A stretch of DNA of 27,881 nucleotides from Eubacteriales bacterium (GCA_030527765.1 JAUNAE010000009.1:1-27881), one strand, 5' to 3'. Shown: positions 14,968 to 24,294, counted from the stretch's first letter. The notes: a model not told the origin generated them from the sequence alone. Translations and numbers: made by a program.

Positions 14968-14998
14968 TGCGGGGAGTGGATTAGAATGTCCGCTTTAC
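14968..14998 (+). repeat. dispersed intergenic hairpin repeat, copy C
   Basis: This copy has GAGTGGATTAGAATGTCCGC followed by TTTAC, 33 nt before the nrdR start and in the same sense. It keeps the conserved 3' half and a weakened 5' arm. Confidence 0.65.
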
Positions 14999-15031
14999 CG
15001 GAACAAGAAGAAAAGAAGGGGGAGTAATCAC

Positions 15032-15481
15032 GTGAGATGTCCATATTGCAATAGTGAGAACACACGAGTTGTGGATTCGAGACCGGTGGAAGATACTAAT
15101 TCTATTCGACGGAGAAGATTATGTGATGCCTGTGGAAGACGCTTTACTACCTATGAGAAAGTGGAGACGATTCCTCTGACGGTCATTAAGAAGGATCAGA
15201 ATCGAGAACAGTACAGCCGTAAGAAAATTCTGGATGGTATCCTTCGTGCCTGCTATAAGCGTCCGATTCCGATTGAGCGCATTGAAGAATTACTGGACTC
15301 TATTGAAGGGGAGATCTTTGATACGGAAGAAAAAGAAATTCAGAGCAGCCGTATCGGGGAGATTGTTATGGAACATCTGAAAGATCTGGACGCAGTTGCC
15401 TATGTGCGATTTGCATCTGTATACAGAGAATTCAAGGATGTCAGCACATTTATGGAAGAATTAAAGAAATTCATGGCCTGA
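15032..15481 (+). CDS. nrdR: ribonucleotide reductase repressor NrdR
   Basis: NrdR is the nucleotide-sensing repressor of ribonucleotide reductase genes. This 149-residue copy has the zinc ribbon MRCPYC (Cys3, Cys6) and CDACGRRF (Cys31, Cys34), then the ATP-cone domain from about residue 49 (TVIKKDQNREQYSRKKI). Length and domain order are standard. The start is GTG at 15032, fixed by the invariant MRCPxC N-terminus and by AAGGGGGAG 8 nt upstream. It is a single-gene unit ended by a strong two-way terminator. No nrd genes are in the window, so its targets are elsewhere. Confidence 0.96.
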   Translation: MRCPYCNSENTRVVDSRPVEDTNSIRRRRLCDACGRRFTTYEKVETIPLTVIKKDQNREQYSRKKILDGILRACYKRPIPIERIEELLDSIEGEIFDTEEKEIQSSRIGEIVMEHLKDLDAVAYVRFASVYREFKDVSTFMEELKKFMA

Positions 15482-15546
15482 GAAATCTTTGCCGGGGAAA
15501 AGAAAAGTTCCAAAAAGCGAAAATCTTCAAAAACGAAATAAAAAGT

Positions 15547-15588
15547 AAAAAACAAGAAGCCTGTCGAAAGACAGACTTCTTGTTTTTT
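15547..15588. terminator. bidirectional terminator between nrdR and gdhA
   Basis: AAAAAACAAGAAG and CTGTC (15547-15565) pair with GACAG and CTTCTTGTTTTTT (15570-15588) around a GAAA tetraloop, with a single A/C mismatch. Flanking A and T runs allow termination of both converging genes. Confidence 0.9.
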
Positions 15589-15605
15589 ATAAATAATGTA
15601 GATAA

Positions 15606-16952
<1,347 letters not shown>

Positions 16953-16981
16953 TTATATGAAAGTAAAAATTTACGGACGTT

Positions 16982-16998
16982 ATTATACACTAAAGTGT
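16982..16998 (-). promoter_or_regulatory. gdhA -10 element with adjoining inverted repeat
   Basis: On the minus strand TATAAT (plus 16982-16987) is preceded by ACACT-TT-AGTGT (plus 16987-16998), a 5-bp-arm inverted repeat that lies in the spacer region. The -35 is weak, which would fit a regulated promoter. Whether a regulator binds the repeat is unknown. Confidence 0.5.
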
Positions 16999-17091
16999 TA
17001 CAAAAGGAAAGAGTTTCAACATAATTTTTTTGAAAAAAATGTTCTGAATTTGGTGAAAACTTTTAGATTATATGAAATGTTACAGACATGC

Positions 17092-17120
17092 TTGCGAAAA
17101 AAAAAGAAATGTGAGATGAT
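17092..17120 (+). promoter_or_regulatory. possible alaA promoter
   Basis: TTGCGA (17092-17097) and GATGAT (17115-17120) are 17 nt apart, with an A-rich spacer. The predicted start near 17127 gives a leader of about 39 nt. A perfect TTGACA at 17139 is too close to the gene to serve as its -35. Confidence 0.4.
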
Positions 17121-17165
17121 ATTTAGACAATAACTGACTTGACATAATGATAGAGGGAACTGAAA

Positions 17166-18380
17166 ATGAGAACATTTGAAAAATCGACAAAACTTGATAA
17201 CGTACTTTATGATGTCAGAGGCCCGGTTGTGGATGAGGCACACCGCATGGAAGAAGATGGAATGGAGATTCTGAAGCTGAATATCGGCAATCCATATCCG
17301 TTTGGTTTTTCCGCACCTCAGGAAGTAATTCTTGATATGCTGAGCAACATTCGAACAACTCAGGGATATTCCGATTCCAAAGGAATCTTTTCTGCGAGAA
17401 AAGCAATTATGCAGTATTGTCAGCTGAGAGGCATTCCAAATGTAGGAATCAACGATATTTATACAGGAAATGGTGTCAGCGAGCTGATTAACCTCTGCAT
17501 GCAGGCGCTTTTGAATAACGGAGATGAGATTCTTATTCCAATGCCGGATTATCCGCTCTGGACAGCAACTGCAACACTGGCAGGAGGAAACGTTGTTCAT
17601 TATCTTTGTGATGAGCAGTCCGAATGGTATCCGGACATTGACGATATCAGAAGCAAGATCACTGACAAGACAAAAGCGATTGTTATTATCAATCCGAACA
17701 ACCCGACAGGTGCCGTTTATCCAAAGGCAATACTGGAGCAGATTGTTCAGGTGGCAAGAGAGCATGAGCTGATCATCTTCTCAGATGAAATTTATGACCG
17801 CCTTGTAATGGATGAATATCAGCATACTTCCATCGCCTCTCTGGCACCGGATTTGTTCTGTGTCACCTTCTCCGGACTCAGCAAATCCCACATGATTGCA
17901 GGCTTCCGTATCGGCTGGATGGTTCTCAGCGGTCCGAAGAGCAAGGCAAAAGGATATATTGAAGGTCTGAATATGCTTTCTTCCATGAGACTTTGTTCTA
18001 ATGTACCGGCTCAGTCCATCGTTCAGACCGCTCTTGGTGGATACCAGAGTGTGAATGAATATATTCAGCCCGGGGGAAGAATTTATCAGCAGAGAGAACT
18101 GGTATACAAAGCATTGACGGATATTCCGGGTATTACGGCGGTAAAGCCGAAGGCAGCCTTTTATATTTTCCCGAAAATCGATGTTGAGAAGTTCAATATT
18201 GTGAACGATGAACAGTTTGCACTTGATTTTCTTCACGAAAAACAGGTCCTTCTCGTACCGGGTAAAGGCTTCAACTGGAATCAGCCGGATCATTTCCGCG
18301 TTGTATATCTTCCGAATGAGCGTCAGCTTGACAAGTGCATGAAGAAACTGAGAGATTTCCTGGCAACATATCGCCAGTAA
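17166..18380 (+). CDS. alaA: glutamate-pyruvate aminotransferase AlaA
   Basis: This 404-residue fold-type I PLP aminotransferase closely resembles E. coli AlaA, which makes alanine from pyruvate and glutamate. Shared segments include EKSTKL at the N-terminus, LKLNIGNPYPFGF (37-48), TGNGVSELI (100-108), INPNNPTGAVY (175-185) and SDEIYD (206-211). The PLP-lysine motif SGLSKSHMIAGFRIGW has Lys240, the same number as in AlaA. MLSSMRLCSNVPAQSIVQTALGGYQS and the C-terminal PDHFRVVYLP are also conserved. GAGGG lies about 9 nt before the ATG. The divergent neighbour gdhA supplies glutamate, so the two may act together in ammonia assimilation and in alanine formation as a sink for pyruvate and reducing power. 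Confidence 0.93.
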   Translation: MRTFEKSTKLDNVLYDVRGPVVDEAHRMEEDGMEILKLNIGNPYPFGFSAPQEVILDMLSNIRTTQGYSDSKGIFSARKAIMQYCQLRGIPNVGINDIYTGNGVSELINLCMQALLNNGDEILIPMPDYPLWTATATLAGGNVVHYLCDEQSEWYPDIDDIRSKITDKTKAIVIINPNNPTGAVYPKAILEQIVQVAREHELIIFSDEIYDRLVMDEYQHTSIASLAPDLFCVTFSGLSKSHMIAGFRIGWMVLSGPKSKAKGYIEGLNMLSSMRLCSNVPAQSIVQTALGGYQSVNEYIQPGGRIYQQRELVYKALTDIPGITAVKPKAAFYIFPKIDVEKFNIVNDEQFALDFLHEKQVLLVPGKGFNWNQPDHFRVVYLPNERQLDKCMKKLRDFLATYRQ

Positions 18381-18420
18381 ATTATATACGGAAAGAGTTA
18401 TGGAATTGTTCAAGAATAAG

Positions 18421-18452
18421 TAGTGGAAGCGGATTGCGAATATCCGCTTTAC
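18421..18452 (+). repeat. dispersed intergenic hairpin repeat, copy D (best preserved)
   Basis: The core AGCGGATTGCGAATATCCGC has perfect arms AAGCGGAT/ATCCGCTT around a short loop. It lies between alaA and the citrate synthase gene, about 100 nt before the latter, in the same sense. Confidence 0.8.
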
Positions 18453-18553
18453 GAAACAGGAACGGAACAGTTGCAGAAGTACAAATTTTAGAGAACACAG
18501 AGGGGGAAATGTGTATCGAAAAATAAACTGATTTTGAAAGGGGTAATACTTGA

Positions 18554-19918
18554 ATGAATGGCTTTAATATGAAAGTAACACCGGAACTGGAGAATCTCTC
18601 CGCAATCTGTCAGGAGAAAGGACAGCTGGATCTGTCTTTATATGGCAAATACGATGTCAAACGAGGTTTGCGTGACCTGAATGGAAAAGGAGTTCTGGCA
18701 GGACTGACCAAAATTTCCAATGTACAGGCTGTGAAGGTTGTAGATGGGAAGGAAGTGCCTTGTGCAGGATCACTTTCCTATCGGGGATATGACATTAAGG
18801 ATCTGACAAGAGGTTTCGTGGCGGATAACCGATTTGGCTTTGAGGAAACCGCATACCTTCTTCTGTTTGGATCACTTCCGACAGAAAAACAGCTGGAGGA
18901 TTTTACGAAGCTTCTGGAGAATCAGAGAGATCTTCCCACCAATTTTGTCCGGGATGTTATCATGAAAGCACCATCCAAGGATATTATGAATGCCCTGTCC
19001 CGAAGTGTTCTTACATTATACTGCTATGACAAGAATCCGGATGACATCTCTCTTCCGAATGTACTGAGACAGTCGCTGAATCTGATCAGTGTCTTTCCAA
19101 TGCTTTCAGCATACGGATATCAGGCATATAATCACTATGGAAGAGGAAAGAGTCTCTATATTCACCGGCCGAAGAAAGGACTTTCCACTTCGGAAAATCT
19201 TCTTCGTATGGTGCGTCCGGATAAGAAATATACGGAACTGGAAGCAAGAATCCTTGACCTTGCACTGATTCTTCACATGGAGCATGGTGGTGGTAACAAC
19301 TCCACCTTTACAACTCACGTTGTTTCTTCTTCCGGAACAGATACGTATTCTGCGATTGCCGCAGCCTTAGGCTCCCTGAAAGGACCGAAGCACGGCGGTG
19401 CCAACATCAAGGTTGTCAGTATGTTCCGGGATATGAAGAGTGAAGTGAAAGATATCACGGATGAAGAACAGGTGCGGGAATACTTAAAACGTCTTCTGAA
19501 GAAGGACGCCTTCGACCGTCGTGGACTGATTTATGGTATGGGACATGCGATTTACTCTGTGTCCGACCCTCGTGCAGAAGTACTGAAAGGGTTTGTGGAG
19601 AAACTTGCAAAAGAGAAGGGGCGCATGAAAGACTATAATCTGTACAGTATGGTGGAACGTATGGCACCTGAGGTCATCGCAGAAGAGAGAAAGATCTATA
19701 AGGGTGTCAGTGCCAATGTGGACTTCTACAGTGGATTCGTCTACAGTATGCTGGATCTTCCATTAGAACTTTACACGCCGATGTTTGCCATCGCCCGTAT
19801 CGTTGGATGGAGCGCTCACCGTATGGAAGAGCTGATCAATACGGATAAAATTATTCGTCCGGCATATAAGAATGTTCTGGAACCGGCAGTTTATGTACCT
19901 TTGTCAGAGAGAAAATAA
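18554..19918 (+). CDS. gltA: citrate synthase (citrate/2-methylcitrate synthase family)
   Basis: This 454-residue protein condenses oxaloacetate with acetyl-CoA, or less likely propionyl-CoA. The catalytic residues are visible: His280 in GPKHGGAN, His331 in GMGHAIYSVSDPRA and Asp390 in SANVDFYSGFVY. HMEHGGGNNSTF (241-252) and WSAHRMEE near the C-terminus bind oxaloacetate and CoA. The N-terminal extension of about 50 residues is typical of the clostridial form. The ATG lies 10 nt after GAAAGGGG. No aconitase or isocitrate dehydrogenase is adjacent. In anaerobes of this type the enzyme usually feeds 2-oxoglutarate to glutamate synthesis, which suits the gdhA and alaA genes just upstream. The link is inferred. 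Confidence 0.92.
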   Translation: MNGFNMKVTPELENLSAICQEKGQLDLSLYGKYDVKRGLRDLNGKGVLAGLTKISNVQAVKVVDGKEVPCAGSLSYRGYDIKDLTRGFVADNRFGFEETAYLLLFGSLPTEKQLEDFTKLLENQRDLPTNFVRDVIMKAPSKDIMNALSRSVLTLYCYDKNPDDISLPNVLRQSLNLISVFPMLSAYGYQAYNHYGRGKSLYIHRPKKGLSTSENLLRMVRPDKKYTELEARILDLALILHMEHGGGNNSTFTTHVVSSSGTDTYSAIAAALGSLKGPKHGGANIKVVSMFRDMKSEVKDITDEEQVREYLKRLLKKDAFDRRGLIYGMGHAIYSVSDPRAEVLKGFVEKLAKEKGRMKDYNLYSMVERMAPEVIAEERKIYKGVSANVDFYSGFVYSMLDLPLELYTPMFAIARIVGWSAHRMEELINTDKIIRPAYKNVLEPAVYVPLSERK

Positions 19919-19959
19919 TCATTCGCAGCGATTCAGTCCTTACGGGGATTGACTATGAG

Positions 19960-19993
19960 TAGTAAGAGAGCGGATTGTAAATATTCGCTTGAT
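19960..19993 (+). repeat. dispersed intergenic hairpin repeat, copy E
   Basis: AGCGGAT (19969-19975) can pair with ATTCGCT, leaving the loop TGTAAAT. It is 60 nt before the shikimate kinase-like gene and in the same sense. After the repeat both this leader and that of copy D share a loosely similar ACAGGAA...ACAG...TTTTAGAG stretch. Confidence 0.65.
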
Positions 19994-20053
19994 TTCAAAA
20001 TAAGCAATTACAGGAAACAGAATCTGGGTTACACGTTTTAGAGGAGGGATAGC

Positions 20054-20569
20054 ATGAATCATGTTGCAATCATCGGATTTATGGGTTCAGGCAAAACGAG
20101 AGTCGGTAAACGGCTTGCACAGGACCTGGATCTGCCATTTGTAGATGTTGACCGTATGATCATCAAAAAAATGGGCATGAGCATCAAGGAGATCTTTGAA
20201 AAATTCGGAGAGCCTTTTTACCGTGCTATGGAGACGTTGATCATCAAAGAACTTGCAGAGGATTCGGAGACCAAAATCATTTCCCTTGGTTCTGGCCTTC
20301 CCATGCAGGAACAGAACCAGAAATATATTAAGAAACTGGGAACAGTTGTGTATCTGAAGGGATCACTCGCAACTCTGCAAAAGCGTCTGGATGGAACCAA
20401 CAATCCCCTTCTTGAAGGCGGCGACCAGGGAGATAAGATCAAGAAACTTCTGAAACAGAGAGATCCGATATATTCAAAATACGCAGATATCACAGTTATT
20501 ACCGGAGAACAGCCCTTCGAAAGCCTGATTAAAGAAATCGAAGAGGAACTGAAAAAAAGAAAATCCTGA
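20054..20569 (+). CDS. aroK: shikimate kinase-like protein
   Basis: This 171-residue P-loop kinase has the fold and length of shikimate kinase, which makes shikimate 3-phosphate for aromatic amino acid synthesis. The Walker A motif is GFMGSGKT (8-15). Substrate-type residues Asp31 and Asp33 (DVD), Arg57 in EPFYRAMET and Arg136 in KQRDPIYSKYA are present. Two sites differ from the family: the GGG loop reads LGSGLP (Gly79-Ser80-Gly81), and the lid motif RPLL reads NPLL, so Asn117 replaces the usual arginine. It may still be AroK or a relative with changed kinetics or substrate. GAGGAGG lies a few bases before the ATG. No other aro genes are in the window. It could be co-transcribed with citrate synthase, since no terminator separates them. 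Confidence 0.75.
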   Translation: MNHVAIIGFMGSGKTRVGKRLAQDLDLPFVDVDRMIIKKMGMSIKEIFEKFGEPFYRAMETLIIKELAEDSETKIISLGSGLPMQEQNQKYIKKLGTVVYLKGSLATLQKRLDGTNNPLLEGGDQGDKIKKLLKQRDPIYSKYADITVITGEQPFESLIKEIEEELKKRKS

Positions 20570-20614
20570 CGGAAGAGTGCAGGCGGAGAATACGGCATGC
20601 GGGATTCTTTTTTA

Positions 20615-20643
20615 TTGACAAACAGAATCTCTTATTATAAAAT
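20615..20643 (+). promoter_or_regulatory. strong promoter of efp
   Basis: A perfect TTGACA (20615-20620) is followed after 17 nt by TAAAAT (20638-20643), overlapping TATAAA. The predicted start is about 30 nt before the gene. A weak hairpin with a T run just upstream may end the kinase transcript. Confidence 0.7.
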
Positions 20644-20681
20644 GTTTCGTAGTGAATGCCCAAACATAAGGAGGAAATATT

Positions 20682-21239
20682 ATGATTTCAGCAGGCGATT
20701 TCAAAAACGGTATCACACTTGAAATTGACGGCAATGTTTGTCAGATCGTCGAGTTTCAGCATGTAAAACCAGGAAAAGGTGCTGCTTTTGTTAGAACCAA
20801 ATACAAAAATATTATCACAGGATCCGTTCTCGAGAAGTCTTTCCGTCCGACCGAGAAATTCCCGCAGGCTCGTATCGAGCGTGTTGATATGGCTTACCTG
20901 TACAACGATGGTGAGTTCTACAACTTCATGAACAATGAGACCTTTGATCAGGTTGCACTGACCGCAGATCAGGTTGGCGATTCCATGAAATTCGTTAAAG
21001 AGAACGAAGTTGTTAAGATCTGCTCCCACAACGGAAACGTGTTCGCAATCGAGCCGCCTCTGTTCGTAGAGCTTGAAGTTATTGAGACTGAGCCTGGATT
21101 CGCAGGAAATACTGCACAGGGTGCAACCAAACCTGCAACTGTTGAGACAGGAGCACAGGTTATGGTACCTCTGTTCGTTAACCAGGGCGATAAGCTCAAA
21201 ATCGATACCAGAACAGGTGAATATCTGTCCCGTGTATAA
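20682..21239 (+). CDS. efp: translation elongation factor P
   Basis: EF-P enters the ribosomal E site and relieves stalling at consecutive prolines. The 185-residue protein has the usual three domains: KOW-like N-terminal (1-65), central OB (66-125) and C-terminal OB (126-185). The tip loop [10 protein letters not shown] carries Lys32, the position modified in Bacillus-type EF-P. No modification enzyme gene is present here, so whether Lys32 is modified cannot be said. The C-terminal [17 protein letters not shown] signature is intact. AGGAGG lies 7 nt before the ATG. It is a single-gene unit with its own strong promoter. Confidence 0.97.
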   Translation: MISAGDFKNGITLEIDGNVCQIVEFQHVKPGKGAAFVRTKYKNIITGSVLEKSFRPTEKFPQARIERVDMAYLYNDGEFYNFMNNETFDQVALTADQVGDSMKFVKENEVVKICSHNGNVFAIEPPLFVELEVIETEPGFAGNTAQGATKPATVETGAQVMVPLFVNQGDKLKIDTRTGEYLSRV

Positions 21240-21258
21240 TTTTATTTGAATATCGACA

Positions 21259-21354
21259 GCAATTACGGGGTGCCGACCCAAGTCGGCTGAGATAGAGAAT
21301 AGAGGTTCTCTGACCCGCAACCTGATCTGGATAATGCCAGCGTAGGAATGATTG
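21259..21354 (+). ncRNA. TPP riboswitch (THI element)
   Basis: All conserved parts are visible: GGGGTGCC (21267-21274), GGCTGAGA, ACCCGCAACCTGATCTGG and ATAATGCCAGCGTAGGAA. The outer P1 helix forms from CAAT and ATTG at the ends. The element senses thiamine pyrophosphate and lies before the thiamine-binding protein and ThiXYZ-type transporter genes. The terminator 43 nt later makes transcriptional control most likely. Confidence 0.96.
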
Positions 21355-21396
21355 TGAAGAATATTGAATTGATTTTCGATTCTATATTGAATGCAG

Positions 21397-21428
21397 AGCC
21401 TTCCGGGATTATCCCGGGAGGCTTTTCT
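21397..21428 (+). terminator. riboswitch-controlled terminator
   Basis: AGCCTTCCGGGA (21397-21408) pairs with TCCCGGGAGGCT (21412-21423) over 12 bp with one G-U pair, followed by a short T run. It is the expression platform of the TPP riboswitch. It should form when TPP is bound and block the importer genes. Confidence 0.88.
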
Positions 21429-21445
21429 AATGAAAGGAGAATATT

Positions 21446-21748
21446 ATGGAAGCAAGCGTAGCAATTCAGACATTACCGGAGGCAAAAGACGATGAGGAGC
21501 TGATCCGTATCGTGGATGAGGTGATCGATTACATCAAAAGTACCGGTCTGAACTATTATGTAGGACCTTTTGAGACTGCCATTGAAGGAGATTACGATGA
21601 GCTGATGGATATCGTCAAAGAGTGTCAGCACATTGCAATTCGTGCAGGAGCACCTTCTGTAGCTGCTTACATCAAGGTAACTTATCGTCCGGAAGGAGAA
21701 GTGCTGACCATTGAAAAGAAAGTCACAAAACATCATCTTGACGACTGA
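21446..21748 (+). CDS. thiamine-binding protein (MTH1187/YkoF family)
   Basis: This 100-residue cytosolic protein belongs to the small DUF77/MTH1187-type thiamine-binding family. It has typical N-terminal EASVAIQTLP, central YYVGPFETAIEGDYDELMDIVKECQ and C-terminal AYIKVTYRPEGEVLTIEKKV segments of a ferredoxin-like fold. Relatives bind thiamine or its hydroxymethylpyrimidine part as dimers. The TPP riboswitch directly upstream and the transporter directly downstream support a role in handling imported thiamine or pyrimidine. AAAGGAG lies 6 nt before the ATG. The downstream permease start overlaps its last codons. Confidence 0.88.
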   Translation: MEASVAIQTLPEAKDDEELIRIVDEVIDYIKSTGLNYYVGPFETAIEGDYDELMDIVKECQHIAIRAGAPSVAAYIKVTYRPEGEVLTIEKKVTKHHLDD

Positions 21749-22517
21749 TCCACATAAGAAAAGCCGCCTTGCCGGGAAATTTCTTCCTTTTGCGGCGATT
21801 CTACTGCTGTTACTCATATGGCAGACGGCCTGCAGCCTGGGGTGGATCTCAAAATATCTTCTTCCTTCGCCCATTGACGTTTGCAAAGCCTTTGTGGAGG
21901 ATTTTGCACTTTTGATGTTTCATTCCAGAGTCACTCTCATGGAAGCGTTTCTCGGACTGTTCTGCGGTATTGTGGTCGGATTTCTTGCGGCAGTACTGAT
22001 GGATCATTTCGAACCGGTATATCAGGCGTTTTATCCTCTGATTGTTCTGACGCAGACCGTGCCTACGGTGGCAATTGCACCGCTTCTCGTTCTGTGGTTC
22101 GGCTATGAGATGACACCAAAAGTGCTGCTGATTGTGCTTGCAACCTTCTTTCCGATTGCAGTCAGTATGCTGGATGGATTTCGACAGGCCGATCAGGATA
22201 CCATCAATCTGCTTCGCTCCATGGGAGCGTCAAGAATGCAGATCTTTCGGTATGTGAAATTTCCGGGAGCGCTGCCGCAGTTTTTTGCGAGTCTCAGAAT
22301 TTCCGTATCTTATGCCATGGTGACGGCAGTCGTCGCTGAATGGCTGGGAGGATTCAACGGACTGGGTGTGTATATGACCCGAGTGAAAAAATCATTCTCA
22401 TTCGACAAAATGTTTGCCGTGATTTTTTTGATCTCAGCCCTCAGTCTGCTTCTTATGAAACTGGTAAATGTTATTCAGAAAAAATGCATGCCATGGGAAC
22501 AGGTAAAACAGAAATAA
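21711..22517 (+). CDS. thiX: ABC transporter permease, ThiX-like (thiamine pyrimidine precursor)
   Basis: This 268-residue membrane permease is of the BPD_transp_1 family, with about six helices. The cytosolic coupling (EAA) loop is RQADQDTINLLRSMGASRMQIFRYVKFP, which contacts the ATPase. It carries the pyrimidine precursor across the membrane together with the binding protein and ATPase that follow. The start is uncertain. TTG at 21711 has AAGGAG (21693-21698) 12 nt upstream and overlaps the previous gene by 38 nt; TTG at 21738 would give 259 residues but has no binding site. No ATG lies before the first membrane helix. Translation is probably coupled to the upstream gene. Its ThiX identity follows from the TPP riboswitch and the NMT1-type partner. 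Confidence 0.87.
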   Translation: MKRKSQNIILTTDPHKKSRLAGKFLPFAAILLLLLIWQTACSLGWISKYLLPSPIDVCKAFVEDFALLMFHSRVTLMEAFLGLFCGIVVGFLAAVLMDHFEPVYQAFYPLIVLTQTVPTVAIAPLLVLWFGYEMTPKVLLIVLATFFPIAVSMLDGFRQADQDTINLLRSMGASRMQIFRYVKFPGALPQFFASLRISVSYAMVTAVVAEWLGGFNGLGVYMTRVKKSFSFDKMFAVIFLISALSLLLMKLVNVIQKKCMPWEQVKQK

Positions 22518-22536
22518 TCATACAGGAGAATTTGAC

Positions 22537-23529
22537 ATGAAAAAGAAATTAATGACAACGATACTTGCAGCAGCGCTTCTTGGAAGTACTGCAGCTCCAA
22601 TTGCTGTAATGGCAGAGGAGAAGGAACTGACAGAGGTGACATTTGTACTGGACTGGACTCCAAACACAAATCATACAGGAGTATATGAAGCCATTTCCAA
22701 AGGATATTATGAAGAAGTTGGACTGGATGTGAAAGTTGTCCAGCCGCCGGATGACGGAGCAGAAATGCTGGTTGCTTCCGGAAAAGCCCAGTTTGGTGTA
22801 TCTTTTCAGGATTACCTCGTGCCGGCCGTTTCCGGTGACAATGCAATGCCGATAGAGGCTGTAGCGGCTGTTCTTCAGCACAATACCTCCGGTATTATTT
22901 CCAGAGCAGGAGAAGGAATCGACAGACCGAAGGGAATGGAGAATAAGAAATATGCCACTTGGGATCTGGAAATTGAGAAAGCAACTCTTCGCCAGGTTAT
23001 GGAAGACGACGGCGCCGATTTTGATAAGGTGGACTTGATTCCAAGTACAGTAACCGATGAAGTATCCGCCCTGGAGAGCAACTCTGTAGATGCCATCTGG
23101 ATCTACTATGGATGGGCCGGAGTTGCCTGTGAGAAGGCAGGACTGGAGACAGATTATTTCTCCTTTAAGGATATTAATCCGGTATTTGATTACTACACAC
23201 CGGTCATTATTGGAAACAGTGACTGGATGGAAGAAAATCCGGAAGTGACAAAGAGCTTTCTTTCCGCAACAGCGAAGGGATACGAGGATGCCATCGCAGA
23301 TCCTGAAGAGGCAGCAGACATTCTCTGTGAAGCTGCACCGGAGCTGGATCATGATCTTGTAGTGGCAAGCCAGGAATACATGAAGGACCAGTACAAAGCG
23401 GAAGTAGAACAGTGGGGATACATTGATCCGGAGAGATGGAACGCATTCTACAACTGGCTGAATGAGAAAGGCCTTACAGAGAATGAGATTCCGGAGAACA
23501 CAGGATTCACCAACGATTACCTTTCATAA
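22537..23529 (+). CDS. thiY: ABC solute-binding protein, ThiY/NMT1 (THI5-like) family
   Basis: This 330-residue secreted binding protein is for a thiamine pyrimidine precursor. In ThiY this is N-formyl-4-amino-5-aminomethyl-2-methylpyrimidine. The mature part starts LTEVTFVLDWTPNTNHTGVYEAISKGYYEEVGLDV, the THI5/NMT1 signature, followed by PPDDGAEMLVASGKAQFGVSFQDY. The signal peptide (about 1-26, MKKKLMTT to AVMA) has LLGS where a lipobox would have LLGC. No cysteine is present there, so it is predicted to be released rather than lipid-anchored. AGGAG lies a few bases before the ATG, 19 nt after thiX. It is the receptor of the riboswitch-controlled importer. Confidence 0.9.
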   Translation: MKKKLMTTILAAALLGSTAAPIAVMAEEKELTEVTFVLDWTPNTNHTGVYEAISKGYYEEVGLDVKVVQPPDDGAEMLVASGKAQFGVSFQDYLVPAVSGDNAMPIEAVAAVLQHNTSGIISRAGEGIDRPKGMENKKYATWDLEIEKATLRQVMEDDGADFDKVDLIPSTVTDEVSALESNSVDAIWIYYGWAGVACEKAGLETDYFSFKDINPVFDYYTPVIIGNSDWMEENPEVTKSFLSATAKGYEDAIADPEEAADILCEAAPELDHDLVVASQEYMKDQYKAEVEQWGYIDPERWNAFYNWLNEKGLTENEIPENTGFTNDYLS

Positions 23530-23553
23530 ATGAAATGTTAGGATGAAATTAGT

Positions 23554-24294
23554 ATGTCGGAACTGATTGTACAGAATGTAAGCTTTGCATACAAAGAATC
23601 TACAGAAAAAGTACTGGAGAATATTCAGATAGAACTTCATGACAAGGAACTGGTAAGTCTCCTTGGAGCGAGTGGCGGTGGAAAGTCGACACTCTTCCAT
23701 ATCATTGCGGGCCTGCAGATTCCTCAGGAGGGACGTGTTCTTCTGGATCAGGAGGATATCACAGGTCAGCCGGGAAAAATAAGCTACATGCTTCAGAAGG
23801 ACCTTCTTCTGCCATATCGAACCATTCAGGACAATGTGGCACTGCCGCTTTTGCTTCAGGGAATGAAGAAAAAAGAAGCCAGGGCAAAAGTAACACCGCA
23901 TTTTGAAGAGTTCGGTCTTGCAGGAACAGAAAAAAAATATCCGGCGCAGCTGTCCGGAGGTATGAGACAGAGGGCAGCCCTTTTGAGAACTTATATGTTT
24001 TCCGGAAATGTGGCACTTCTGGATGAACCCTTCAGCGCTCTGGATACACTGACAAAGAATGATATGCACAAGTGGTACCTGGATGTAATGGACCGCCTTC
24101 CCTTGTCTACGCTGTTTATCACCCATGACATTGATGAGGCCATACTTTTGTCAGACAGAATTTATCTGCTGAGCGGAAATCCCGGAAGAATCACAAAGGA
24201 AATTGTCATTCGGGAGAAGAAACCGAGAAGAAAAGATTTCCAGCTGACAACAGAGTTTCTGGAATACAAGAAAGAGATCATTGCAAATTTGTAG
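23554..24294 (+). CDS. thiZ: ABC transporter ATPase, ThiZ-like
   Basis: This 246-residue ATP-hydrolysing subunit powers the ThiXY importer from the cytosolic side. Walker A is GASGGGKST (38-46), the Q-loop is MLQKDLLLPY, the signature is LSGGMRQRAAL, Walker B is VALLDEPFSALD, and the switch histidine is in FITHDIDEAILL. The last 30 residues resemble the nitrate/taurine (SsuB/TauB) branch that pairs with NMT1-type receptors. Its start is ATG 23554, after a weak AGGATG. The gap from thiY is 24 nt. It is the last gene of the unit, followed by a two-way terminator. Confidence 0.93.
   Translation: MSELIVQNVSFAYKESTEKVLENIQIELHDKELVSLLGASGGGKSTLFHIIAGLQIPQEGRVLLDQEDITGQPGKISYMLQKDLLLPYRTIQDNVALPLLLQGMKKKEARAKVTPHFEEFGLAGTEKKYPAQLSGGMRQRAALLRTYMFSGNVALLDEPFSALDTLTKNDMHKWYLDVMDRLPLSTLFITHDIDEAILLSDRIYLLSGNPGRITKEIVIREKKPRRKDFQLTTEFLEYKKEIIANL

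Larger units (their letters stand above)
14715..15031. other. divergent intergenic region between the LysE gene and nrdR
   Basis: This gap holds a half repeat (14767-14788), the LysE promoter (14796-14826) and repeat copy C (14968-14998). It ends with AAGGGGGAG, the nrdR ribosome binding site. A very AT-rich stretch at about 14822-14885 may hold the nrdR promoter, but I could not choose a clear -35/-10 pair. No classical NrdR box is visible. Confidence 0.55.

Noticed and set aside
17139..17144. Perfect TTGACA just before alaA
   Set aside because: Its -10 would fall at about the start codon, so it cannot drive normal translation of alaA.
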